From Clostridium sp. AM22-11AC (GTDB taxonomy: Bacteria > Bacillota > Clostridia > Lachnospirales > Lachnospiraceae), in the NCBI RefSeq assembly GCF_003473545.1, contig NZ_QUCM01000012.1, positions 1-64,000 on the forward strand: a DNA stretch of 64,000 nucleotides, in the 5' to 3' direction. Numbering within the stretch: the first letter of the stretch is position 1; each line of letters opens with the position of its first letter. Of the stretch, positions 7,409 through 15,249 are shown one piece after another. The notes under the pieces are model-generated. The model ran no database searches. It saw nothing but the letters and a program-made list of their open reading frames with translations, and was not told where the DNA came from. Position numbers and translations under genes: made by a program.

Positions 7409-8695
7409 TCAGACCTCCCTGATATCAGCACCGTATTCCGGGATCTGATATTTCTGTATGGTAATGGGATGACCTGCACTGTCCCGTACCTCTTTTTCTC
7501 CCATATAAAGTTTCTGGGGAACCGTCTTTTCCAGAAAGCCCAAAGCTTCCAACAGCCTTGCAGAAGCAAGGGCATCCTGTACTGAGTATCCCTTTTTGTG
7601 GATCTGCTTAAACACCGTATGTACCGGTATTGCCTCCTGTGACTGGGCATAGATACGCAGGATCTCCATCTGGAAATCAGACAGCATGGTAAAAAGAGAC
7701 TGCAATTCCTGTGGAATACGGCTCTGCCAGTCTGTAATGCCTTCTGTTGGCTGGCTGACATTTCGCACATTTCCGATTCCGTAGCTCTCCCTGAATAAAG
7801 CAGGCTCCGGGTCTGAAAGGTCTTCCTGTTTTCTAAAGCCTTCTGTTAAACCGGCTGTGAAAGCCAGTGACAGCATGGATTTAAAATAGCGTATCTCCAG
7901 TTGCTGTATTTTATGTAACCGTTTTCTTATTCCTTTTGTTCTTTCTACTATTTTTATAAAAGAGACCTGCTCTGTTTGTGAAAGGACCGGTACAAACATA
8001 TCTGTTTCGTGTTCTGCAGGCAGTACCCGTGTTTTTAAAGAAACCCATATAGGCCGGAGCACAGGAGAAAGAAATTCCTCGTCCCGGCTTATTTTTCCTT
8101 CTTTTAAAGCAGACCGGGCTATTTTTCCAAAAGCATTTTCCAGGATCCTGTTCAACGTATCTTCCGATCTCCTGCTTCTTTGCATCAGTCTTCTGGCCCG
8201 TTTTAATTGATCCACAATGACCTGCTGCTCCTCTAAGCAAGGGAATACCACAGGAATACCCGACAGCTGTTCCTTCGTCAGATTTGGAACAGTCACCGCA
8301 TTGGCCCGCTCTATAAGCCATGGGCGGTAAAATTCCAGATAAAAGCAGGCATATTCCGGCAGGATCTGTCCTTCATCAAAGATCATGGCCTGGATCGCCT
8401 GGTTCACTACCAGATCGCAGCCTGCAATAGCACTTTTTCCAATAGTTCCTGATACAGAAAGTAACACAGCGCCCTCTGGCACGATGAGCCACGGGATCTG
8501 GTCTACTCCTTCTTTGGTAAGATAATTTTCTGTTTCACAAAGAAGTCCTTCTTTCATATCTCCCACTCTTGCCCACGGAAGGCTTTCCGGTCCAGGAGTT
8601 TTCGTATAATAATCAGCCCTTGAACGGTTTAAGGTGGTTCCTCTGATCCATCTGGATACCACCTGGCTCAGAGGTTTCTGCTTCCAGTTTTCCAC
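7409..8695 (-). CDS. HsdS-like specificity subunit with one target-recognition domain and C-terminal winged helix
   Basis: 428 residues. Residues ~1-155 form one type I target-recognition domain (WARVGDM, PEGAVLLSVSGTIGKSAI, NQAIQAMIF, and the closing VPNLTKEQLSGIPVVFP). A conserved helix follows (~155-195, EEQQVIVDQLKRAR). The usual second recognition domain is missing: after a short linker comes a second conserved helix ending SMLSLAFTAGLTEGFR (~255-288), then a C-terminal domain (~335-395) that reads like a winged helix (FQMEILRIYAQSQEAIPVHTV onward). It would give sequence specificity to the methylase upstream. The start is two bases after the methylase stop, indicating translational coupling. 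Confidence 0.78.
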   Translation of the reverse strand: MENWKQKPLSQVVSRWIRGTTLNRSRADYYTKTPGPESLPWARVGDMKEGLLCETENYLTKEGVDQIPWLIVPEGAVLLSVSGTIGKSAIAGCDLVVNQAIQAMIFDEGQILPEYACFYLEFYRPWLIERANAVTVPNLTKEQLSGIPVVFPCLEEQQVIVDQLKRARRLMQRSRRSEDTLNRILENAFGKIARSALKEGKISRDEEFLSPVLRPIWVSLKTRVLPAEHETDMFVPVLSQTEQVSFIKIVERTKGIRKRLHKIQQLEIRYFKSMLSLAFTAGLTEGFRKQEDLSDPEPALFRESYGIGNVRNVSQPTEGITDWQSRIPQELQSLFTMLSDFQMEILRIYAQSQEAIPVHTVFKQIHKKGYSVQDALASARLLEALGFLEKTVPQKLYMGEKEVRDSAGHPITIQKYQIPEYGADIREV

Positions 8696-8697
8696 TT

Positions 8698-10086
8698 TTA
8701 CATTACCTCCTTAAGAAGTTCATTTAACTCCTTTGTAATCTCTTCCTGTTCCTTAAGCATCTCCTGCAAAAGAAGAGCCGGGTCCTCTATTTCCAGATTG
8801 ATCTGCTCTTCCGGTCTGTAATTTTCCGGCAGAAGGTTCCATTTTCCCGCCTCGATCTGATCCACATCTGCAAACCAGAAACTGTTGTACTGCCAGTTTG
8901 CAGGAACCTTTATACCGTTGCGGTTTTCCACCGTTTTTTCCCTGCGGGAGCGCTCCCATTTTCCATAATAACTGTCTCTCTGGCTCCATACCTCTTCCAG
9001 ACGTTCATATTCTTTCTGCTGCTTTTCCTTATCTTCCTGCTTTTCCAGATTATAATACAGTACTCTCTGGGTATGTCCTTCCCAACCGCCGGACATAAAA
9101 GGCTTACTGAATACCATGACACCGGAGCGGACACCGCTGTACATGAAAGTATCCTCCGGCAGTGAAATGATTGCTTCCAGGGAATAGGACTGAAGAAGCC
9201 ATTTGCGTACCTTCATACTTTCTGTGCGGTTTGCAAATAAAAAGCTGTTGGGAACGATCAGCATTGCTTTTCCATCGAAATTTAACGCCTGCATGCTGCG
9301 GATCAGCTCCATGTGATAACGTCCCCTGACTGTTTTCAATTCTCCCGGAAGCTGATCGATCAGTTCTTCGTCTTTTATGGTATCGGTTCCATAAACAGGA
9401 TTGCTGATCACCAGATCACAGGACTCATACAGATCCGCCCGTGCCCCGTCTTCTAAATGCAGTTCCATCTCAAGACCGGAAAGCTGTGACATGATCACGG
9501 CTGCCGCCCACATTTCTTCATCCTTCTCGTAGCCCATAAGCCGGAGATTTTTTAAGTACCGGGAAGCTGCCATTAAAGCACTCCCTGCACCGCACTGGGT
9601 ATCTAAAACCACCAGGCCTTCATTTCCCGCCATCATCCCTTCCGGAAATGTGAGCAGACGAAGAAGCGGCTTTGCTGTTTCTTCCGGAAGGAGATACCTG
9701 TTTTTACCGCCTTTGCTGTAAAGGCAGAAATGAAAGATCTCTTCAAGAGCCGTCTGAAACATTTCCCAAACATTTTGGGAACCTTCATATTCCCCGGTAT
9801 CCCCAGATCCATCCTGTTCGCCCGGTTCCCACAGCTGCGCCAGTTCCTCTGATACAGTCATAAGCTGACGTTTTACCGTTCCTTTTAGCTTATGACGGCC
9901 TTCCAAAAGGCGCTCCAGATCCGCCTTTCCTTCTGTATCCACCTTACACTTCAAAAGCAGCATACACCCAAAATCCCGAAACATCCCCATAAGGTCTTCG
10001 GAATACTCCATACGGTAAAAATCAGCCGCTTCCTTAAATTCCTCAACGATTTCATTTATCTTTCTATTCTGGTCTGATGTCAGCAT
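8698..10086 (-). CDS. HsdM-like N6-adenine DNA methyltransferase, atypical catalytic motif
   Basis: 462 residues. Type I methylase order is clear: helical N-terminus, RYLLPEETAKPLLRLL, SAM-binding motif I LDTQCGAGSA (~161-170), motif IV region ISNPVYG (~227-233), then AMLIVPNSFLF and LEAIISLPEDTF. Motif IV reads N-P-V-Y (residues 229-232) instead of the usual N-P-P-F/Y/W, and motif I lacks the common CGSGG. Methylation may be weak or lost, or the site may simply be variant. The C-terminus is a charged coil suited to subunit contact. It opens the four-gene operon; AAAGGAG lies ten bases before the ATG. No HsdR helicase-nuclease is present nearby. Confidence 0.82.
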   Translation of the reverse strand: MLTSDQNRKINEIVEEFKEAADFYRMEYSEDLMGMFRDFGCMLLLKCKVDTEGKADLERLLEGRHKLKGTVKRQLMTVSEELAQLWEPGEQDGSGDTGEYEGSQNVWEMFQTALEEIFHFCLYSKGGKNRYLLPEETAKPLLRLLTFPEGMMAGNEGLVVLDTQCGAGSALMAASRYLKNLRLMGYEKDEEMWAAAVIMSQLSGLEMELHLEDGARADLYESCDLVISNPVYGTDTIKDEELIDQLPGELKTVRGRYHMELIRSMQALNFDGKAMLIVPNSFLFANRTESMKVRKWLLQSYSLEAIISLPEDTFMYSGVRSGVMVFSKPFMSGGWEGHTQRVLYYNLEKQEDKEKQQKEYERLEEVWSQRDSYYGKWERSRREKTVENRNGIKVPANWQYNSFWFADVDQIEAGKWNLLPENYRPEEQINLEIEDPALLLQEMLKEQEEITKELNELLKEVM

Positions 10087-10177
10087 AGTTTTATCGCTCC
10101 TTTATCCGAAGTGAATTTAACAACTCACCCAAGTCCACTTACAGCCCTGCGTCAACGCGCTCTACTGTTCTGCGCTC

Positions 10178-10206
10178 ATTATATCCCACTTCGCCCTAAC
10201 TTGAAA
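10178..10206 (-). promoter_or_regulatory. Promoter of the methylase-specificity-ATPase-HNH operon
   Basis: A TATAAT -10 and a TTTCAA -35 are separated by 17 bases on the minus strand, about 90 bases before the methylase start. Confidence 0.5.
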
Positions 10207-10229
10207 GTAAAAAGAATGTGCCCCAACAT

Positions 10230-10272
10230 AAAAAAGCACCTGGCAGTCTTATTTTTCCAACTACCGGGTGCT
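10230..10272 (-). terminator. Terminator of the nucleoside importer operon
   Basis: AGCACCTGG (10235-10243) pairs with CCGGGTGCT (10264-10272), followed on the minus strand by a T run. It lies ~90 bases after the lipoprotein stop codon. Confidence 0.75.
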
Positions 10273-10363
10273 CTGCTTCACAGCTCAGCTATTATTTCTT
10301 CATTCATTTTCATTTATGGTCCTATCAAAGGCAGGTGCAGGAAAGACACCGAGAGGACATCGT

Positions 10364-11434
10364 TTAGTTAAGGAAGGTTCCAGCCTTGATCTGATCAACT
10401 ACCTCTAAGTACTGTTTCTGGATGTCTTCCGGAACGATGGAAGAGAAGGTACCTACACTTAAGCAGCCATTGCTCAGATCGCCATAAACTGTCTTATTTC
10501 CGAAAGTTCCGTCTTCAATATCCTTCATACAGGTCTTTACCAGTGCTGCATTGTCTGTTACAACAGAGCATGCGATCACCGGATCATCAGCAGAACCTAA
10601 ATCTCCAGGCTGTCCAATATCATATCTGCCTTCCTGGCCCGCCAGCGCTTCTCTTGCACCGGTATCTACTGCAGACGCATCACCAAACATGACATCTACA
10701 TCATAAGTTGTCACCATAGATGCTGCGATCTCTTTGCCCTTTGCAGTATCACTGAAAGAGCCTGCATAAGCGGAAGATACCTTGATGTCAGGATTGATCT
10801 TCTGGGCTGCTTTTTCATAGCATTCTACCTTTGCTTTTGTGGTATCCAGCTCCATGCCGCCGATAAATCCGATATTGTTGGTCTTGGACATCAGTCCTGC
10901 CAGAGCACCTGCCATGTAACCGATCTGCTCTGCATCTGGAAGGATAGACTGGATATTGTCAGTCTCAACAGTACCATTTAACAGTGCAAATTTAATCTCC
11001 GGGTATTCCTCTGCCACCTGCTTTACTGCATCTGTATACTGGTTGCCTGGCGCAAAGATCAGGTCATATCCCAGTTCTGCATAATCAGTCATAACAGTGG
11101 CATAATCAGAGGTTGCCACATTGTCTGTATAAACGGTTTCCCAGCCTTTTTCAGCTGCTGCATCTACCATTGCCTGGTAGCAGCTTGCACCCCATCCACC
11201 ATCTGATACAGAGGTGTCAGAGATCATAGCTACCTTGTAGCCGCCTTCCTTTGTTTCCCCGCCTGCTGCTTCGCTGCTTTCAGCTTCAGAACCAGTTTCT
11301 GCCGCTGTTGTGTCTGCGGATCCTGCAGCTGCTGTTGTCTCTGTTTTTCCAGAACCGCCACAGCCTGCAAGGCTTACTGCAGCAAGAGCTGCTGCTAAAA
11401 CTGCAGACGTCATTTTCATGTTGCGTTTTTTCAT
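10364..11434 (-). CDS. BMP-family nucleoside-binding lipoprotein of an ABC importer
   Basis: 356 residues. An n-terminal signal ends in the lipobox SLAGC, followed by a Gly/Thr/Ala/Glu-rich linker, so the protein is exported and lipid-anchored. The mature part has the BMP/PnrA fold: YKVAMISDTSVSDGGW, LIFAPGNQYTDAV, NNIGFIGGMELDTTKA and VDVMFGDASAVDTGA. Family members bind purine nucleosides and hand them to an ABC channel. It is the last gene of the operon ATPase-permease-permease-lipoprotein. The strong expression expected of binding proteins is consistent with its own terminator. The exact ligand is not determined by sequence. Confidence 0.88.
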   Translation of the reverse strand: MKKRNMKMTSAVLAAALAAVSLAGCGGSGKTETTAAAGSADTTAAETGSEAESSEAAGGETKEGGYKVAMISDTSVSDGGWGASCYQAMVDAAAEKGWETVYTDNVATSDYATVMTDYAELGYDLIFAPGNQYTDAVKQVAEEYPEIKFALLNGTVETDNIQSILPDAEQIGYMAGALAGLMSKTNNIGFIGGMELDTTKAKVECYEKAAQKINPDIKVSSAYAGSFSDTAKGKEIAASMVTTYDVDVMFGDASAVDTGAREALAGQEGRYDIGQPGDLGSADDPVIACSVVTDNAALVKTCMKDIEDGTFGNKTVYGDLSNGCLSVGTFSSIVPEDIQKQYLEVVDQIKAGTFLN

Positions 11435-11484
11435 AATCTATTCCTCCTATATATAAAATAATTTTTACTTTTTCATCGTTTTTC

Positions 11485-12426
11485 TTATCGTTCTTCCCTG
11501 TAATACGGCTGTCCATTTGCCTTCGGACCGCTCTTTTTAATGCCGAAAAATGCAAGTACAAACAGGGTACACAGATACGGGATCATCTGAAGGATCTGAT
11601 AAGGAGTGGACGGGCTTAACAGCTGTAAGCGGATCTGCAGCGCATCACAGAAGCCAAAAAGCAGACATGCAAACATAACTCCTGTTGGCATCCACCGTCC
11701 AAAGATAACTGCTGATAAGGCAATAAATCCGCGGCCTGCCACAATGCCTTCTGAATAGGTACTTGTATAACAGATGGTCAGATATGCACCGCCGATACCG
11801 GCCAGGGCACCGCATATGATGCAGGCAATGTATTTCTGGAGAACTACGTTAATTCCCAGTGTTTCCGCTGCCTTTGGGAACTCACCTACAGCCTTGAAAT
11901 TCAGTCCCGCCTTTGTACGGTTTAAAAATACCGCTGTCACGGCAACCAGAAGATATGCCCCATACACAAGAGGACTCTGCTGGAAGAAGATACTTCCGAT
12001 CACCGGGATCTTGCTGAGTACCGGGATGGGCATGATCCCCATAGACACGCCCTGGATCAGTGTAGACGTATCAGAAAAGGAAAGCCGGTAAATAAAAGAT
12101 GCCAGCGCCGGAGCAAAAATATTGATCGCCATACCATAAACGGTCTGTTCCGCGCAAAGGGTAATGGTGCAGAAAGCGTAGATCATATTGGTAGCAATAC
12201 CGGAAAGAGCGCCTGCTAAAACTCCCGCCCAGGGACTTCCTGTTTCATATCCCACCAGAAAGCCCACCAAAGCACCAATGGCCATAATGCCGTCCAGACC
12301 GATATTGACCATTCCGGCACGCTCTGAATAGGTTTCCGCAAGAGCCACCAAGAGGATGGGCGTTGCCATGCGCACCGTTGAGAGCAGAAGCTCTGTGAGA
12401 AAATTCATTGTAAAAAATGATGCCAT
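11485..12426 (-). CDS. ABC transporter permease, nucleoside importer (NupQ/YufQ-like)
   Basis: 313 residues, about eight to ten membrane segments of the BPD_transp_2 family. Characteristic segments are the N-terminal LVALAETYSERAGMVNIGLDGIM and the later NFKAVGEFPKAAETLGIN and GLAGIGGAYL-like stretches (ALAGIGGAYLTICY). It pairs with the permease upstream, whose stop codon overlaps its start by one base (shared base 12426). The two should form the heterodimeric membrane pore of the purine-nucleoside importer together with the split ATPase and the BMP lipoprotein. Confidence 0.87.
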   Translation of the reverse strand: MASFFTMNFLTELLLSTVRMATPILLVALAETYSERAGMVNIGLDGIMAIGALVGFLVGYETGSPWAGVLAGALSGIATNMIYAFCTITLCAEQTVYGMAINIFAPALASFIYRLSFSDTSTLIQGVSMGIMPIPVLSKIPVIGSIFFQQSPLVYGAYLLVAVTAVFLNRTKAGLNFKAVGEFPKAAETLGINVVLQKYIACIICGALAGIGGAYLTICYTSTYSEGIVAGRGFIALSAVIFGRWMPTGVMFACLLFGFCDALQIRLQLLSPSTPYQILQMIPYLCTLFVLAFFGIKKSGPKANGQPYYREER

Positions 12427-13487
12427 CAGCCCTGCGCCTCCTTTCTCTTTCCATGGTTTATAAGGAACTGCTTGATCGCCGGAAGTTTTAATAATGCGGT
12501 TCCGGCTACTGCAAAGATAATGACCAGAGCCTGAATGATATCCACCACAGAGCTTGGTACCTGCGTGGCTGTCTGCAAGGTACTTGCGCCCTTTCGCAGC
12601 ACTGCGAAAATGCAGGCCACAATAGCCGTTCCCAATGGATTTAGCTGGGCGATCAGTGCAATTGCCACGCCATCGAAACCAAAGCCGGAGCCAAAACCGC
12701 TCATAAGCCGGAACTGTTTTCCATGAAGTTCTATGCTTCCTCCAAGTCCTGCAATAGCGCCTGAAGTGATAAAAGAAAACAGGATGTATTTATTAACGGG
12801 AAAACCATTGAAAAATGCCGCTGTTGCGTTCATTCCCACTGCCCGCAGCTTAAATCCTTTGGACGTATAAAAAATGAAATAGTATAAAACCGCTGCAAGC
12901 AAAAACGCCGCCAGAACACCCCAATGGGCTGGAAATCCTTTTGAAATACCGGCAATCTTCATACTGTCTGCCACTGCAACAGTCTGTGGAACACTGCCGT
13001 CACGCAAAAGGGTTGTATACACATATCCCATAAACAGCGTTGCCACATAGTTGAGCATGATGCTGACGATCATTTCATTTAAGCCTCTGGTGATCTTTAA
13101 AATACCAGGAATAGCGCCCCAGATGCCCCCTGCAACGGTTCCTGCAAGAAGGCTTACAAGAAGTCCGCCCATTCCTGCGTCACCCAGTTTTGCAGAGACA
13201 AAGATACTGGTAACGGCGCCCATGATAAACTGTCCTTCACCGCCCAGGTTAAAAACGCCGCACTTATAAGCAAAGGCTGCTGCAAGTCCGGTAAAGATCA
13301 GCGGACATGCAATTACTAAAGTCTGCCCCATCTTACGTCCGCTTCCAAATGCTCCGGAAAACAGGTATCCATAAGCTTCCACCGGATTTTTCCCCAGACA
13401 CAGGATAATGATCCCTCCTGCTATAAATGCGATCAGGATCGACAGAATGGGGATCAGGATCTTTGCCAGATTATCTTTTACTTTCAT
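12426..13487 (-). CDS. ABC transporter permease, nucleoside importer (NupP/YufP-like)
   Basis: 353 residues with an N-terminal membrane segment (ILIPILSILIAFIAGGIII) and further hydrophobic helices. Family landmarks are TGLAAAFAYKCGVFNLGGEGQ, LNEMIVSIMLNYVA, and KLRAVGMNATAAFFNGF with AGLGGSIELHGK. It forms the channel with the downstream NupQ-like permease. It begins four bases after the distal ATPase fragment, so the whole set is one transcript read from the promoter at 15132-15160. Confidence 0.87.
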   Translation of the reverse strand: MKVKDNLAKILIPILSILIAFIAGGIIILCLGKNPVEAYGYLFSGAFGSGRKMGQTLVIACPLIFTGLAAAFAYKCGVFNLGGEGQFIMGAVTSIFVSAKLGDAGMGGLLVSLLAGTVAGGIWGAIPGILKITRGLNEMIVSIMLNYVATLFMGYVYTTLLRDGSVPQTVAVADSMKIAGISKGFPAHWGVLAAFLLAAVLYYFIFYTSKGFKLRAVGMNATAAFFNGFPVNKYILFSFITSGAIAGLGGSIELHGKQFRLMSGFGSGFGFDGVAIALIAQLNPLGTAIVACIFAVLRKGASTLQTATQVPSSVVDIIQALVIIFAVAGTALLKLPAIKQFLINHGKRKEAQG

Positions 13488-13491
13488 TTCC

Positions 13492-13959
13492 CTATTCCTC
13501 CTTTCCTGCCATTGCCAGGGATATTTCTTCTACCGGCGGATTTTCACCGGGATAAATGCCCATAACCTGTCCTTCAAACATGACCATGATCCGGTCTGAA
13601 AGTTTTAGGACTTCATCAAAATCCGCACTGATCAATAAGATCCCACAGCCCTTGTCCCTTGCTTCGATCATGGTATCGTGTACATACTGGGACGCCCCAA
13701 TATCCAGACCTCTGGTTGGATGGACCGCCACCAACAGCTCCGGATGATTTTCCATTTCCCGGGCTAAAATGATCTTCTGCTGATTGCCGCCGGATAAGTT
13801 TCTTGCTTCCTGCTCAATAGAAGCACAGCGGATATCATTCTTTTTCTGAAGTTCCAGGGCAAACTTCCGGATCGCTTTTTTCTTTAATAAAGCGCCGTGT
13901 GCATAGGAAAAACGAGGTTCTTCCGTGGCCTTTAAAACCAGATTTTCTTCTACTGTCAT
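13492..13959 (-). CDS. Nucleoside ABC importer ATPase, C-terminal fragment (second ABC domain, distal half)
   Basis: 155 residues beginning MTVEENLVL. It supplies the signature LSGGNQQK, Walker B-like region (LLVAVHPTRGLD) and H-loop-containing end of the second ABC domain of a NupO/YufO-type ATPase. It overlaps the upstream fragment by four bases (ATGA) in another frame, and the two together equal one ~510-residue ATPase. Either a frameshift has split the gene, or the fragments are translated separately by stop-start coupling. Only GGGG precedes the ATG, a poor ribosome site. Walker A of the same domain sits on the other fragment, so this piece alone cannot be an ATPase. Confidence 0.75.
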   Translation of the reverse strand: MTVEENLVLKATEEPRFSYAHGALLKKKAIRKFALELQKKNDIRCASIEQEARNLSGGNQQKIILAREMENHPELLVAVHPTRGLDIGASQYVHDTMIEARDKGCGILLISADFDEVLKLSDRIMVMFEGQVMGIYPGENPPVEEISLAMAGKEE

Positions 13960-15008
13960 ATTTCCCCTACCAGCCCCATTTTGTTCCGGTCCTCCGGAAC
14001 ATGGGACACGTTGGAAAGGATAAAGCCATTTGGCGCAAACTGGGCAACCTTGCGGGAATTTAAGTCTACTTCTCCGCCGTCCGGCGCAATAACGCCGGTT
14101 ACCAGCCGGGCAAGCTGTGACTGTCCGTTGCCGTCTACTCCGGCCACTCCCAGGATTTCTCCCTTTCCTATGGAGAAGCTTACGTTATTTAAACCGCTGT
14201 GTTTATGGTCCTTCTGATAATCCACATGGAGCAGACGCAGCACATCTTCTCCCGGTTCTGTCACTTTTTTATAAGCACTGACTGTCATCTCATGGCCGAT
14301 CATCAGATTTGCAAGCTGTGCCCCATCTGTGTCCTTTTTATCCACTGTAGTAATAGTCCGGCCGGCCCGAAGGATGGTTACCCGGTCACTGACCGCCATT
14401 ACCTCACGCATTTTGTGGGAAATGAAAATAACGGATTTATTTTCTGCTGTCAGCCTTCCCATAATAGCGAAAAGTCCTTCTACTTCCTGGTCGGTCAGTG
14501 CCGCCGTGGGTTCATCCAGGATCAGCAGTTCCGCGCCACGGTAGAGCGCCTTCAATATTTCCACTCTCTGCTGCTCACCTACGGAGATCTCATTTACCTG
14601 TTTGTCCAGATCTACTTCCAGCCCATATTTTTGTGAAAGCTCCAGGATTTCCTTTTTCCGTTCTTCTTTTTTAATGAAAATGGAACTGTCCTTTTTCGTT
14701 CCAAGGATAATATTTTCAAATACTGTCATGGCATCCACCAGCATAAAATGCTGATGCACCATTCCGATCCCCAGTTTTACCGCTGTTTTTGGTGAATCGA
14801 TCTTTACCTTTTTGCCTTTTAACCAGATCGTACCGGAAGTAGGCTGATACAGCCCGATGAGAATATTCATCAGGGTACTTTTTCCTGCACCATTTTCACC
14901 CAGAAGTGTATGGATTTCGCCTTCTTCAATAGACAGATTGATATCCTTATTGGCATAGACTGCACCAAACTGCTTGGTGATCCCTTCCATTCTTAAAAGC
15001 TCCGCCAT
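13956..15008 (-). CDS. Nucleoside ABC importer ATPase, N-terminal fragment (first ABC domain plus start of second)
   Basis: 350 residues. The first ABC domain is complete: Walker A LLGENGAGKSTLM, signature ISVGEQQRVEILKAL, Walker B LLILDEPTAALT, H-loop ISHKM. The second domain starts with Walker A GVDGNGQSQL and stops shortly after HVPEDRNKMGLVGEI, where a normal NupO-type ATPase would run on into (A/V)ENLVL. That continuation exists in another frame in the next fragment. The start at 15008 has AAGGAGG nine bases upstream; the open frame to 15035 is not supported. It would energise uptake through the two permeases if the full protein is made. Confidence 0.82.
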   Translation of the reverse strand: MAELLRMEGITKQFGAVYANKDINLSIEEGEIHTLLGENGAGKSTLMNILIGLYQPTSGTIWLKGKKVKIDSPKTAVKLGIGMVHQHFMLVDAMTVFENIILGTKKDSSIFIKKEERKKEILELSQKYGLEVDLDKQVNEISVGEQQRVEILKALYRGAELLILDEPTAALTDQEVEGLFAIMGRLTAENKSVIFISHKMREVMAVSDRVTILRAGRTITTVDKKDTDGAQLANLMIGHEMTVSAYKKVTEPGEDVLRLLHVDYQKDHKHSGLNNVSFSIGKGEILGVAGVDGNGQSQLARLVTGVIAPDGGEVDLNSRKVAQFAPNGFILSNVSHVPEDRNKMGLVGEI

Positions 15009-15065
15009 ATTCATCCCCCTCCTTTTCAATTTCAATGCTTATAAATAAAAAAAGGAAATGAACAT

Positions 15066-15088
15066 GCTGAAAGAACATGTCTTTCAGC
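15066..15088 (-). other. Leader hairpin upstream of the nucleoside importer operon
   Basis: GCTGAAAG (15066-15073) and CTTTCAGC (15081-15088) form a perfect 8-bp stem in the ~115-base transcript leader. A T-rich stretch follows ~11 bases later on the minus strand. No known riboswitch family was recognised. Confidence 0.4.
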
Positions 15089-15131
15089 GATTCACTCCCT
15101 TGTAAATCCTATGACCTGTAAACTGACCTAC

Positions 15132-15160
15132 ATTATAAACAGACAGATTCCTGATGTCAA
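15132..15160 (-). promoter_or_regulatory. Consensus promoter of the nucleoside importer operon
   Basis: On the minus strand TTGACA and TATAAT, both exact consensus, are separated by 17 bases. It should be a strong sigma-A promoter. Confidence 0.85.
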
Positions 15161-15178
15161 TTATTCCCTCTTTTTCTT

Positions 15179-15227
15179 AATAAAATTATCCCATCATGGT
15201 TTTCAGGGTTACCATGATGGGATAATT
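15179..15227 (-). terminator. Terminator of the diguanylate cyclase gene
   Basis: A 17-bp perfect inverted repeat (15184-15200 with 15211-15227) has a T-rich flank on both sides. It sits 22 bases after the cyclase stop. Confidence 0.75.
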
Positions 15228-15249
15228 CTTTCATTTTTTCTGAATTTTC

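Noticed and set aside
4641..10086. Complete type I restriction-modification system
   Set aside because: HsdM- and HsdS-like genes are present, but there is no HsdR with DEAD-helicase and nuclease motifs; the remaining two genes are an ABC ATPase and an HNH protein.
15036..15131. Purine riboswitch ahead of the nucleoside importer
   Set aside because: The conserved purine-aptamer core was not found in the leader; only a simple hairpin is visible.
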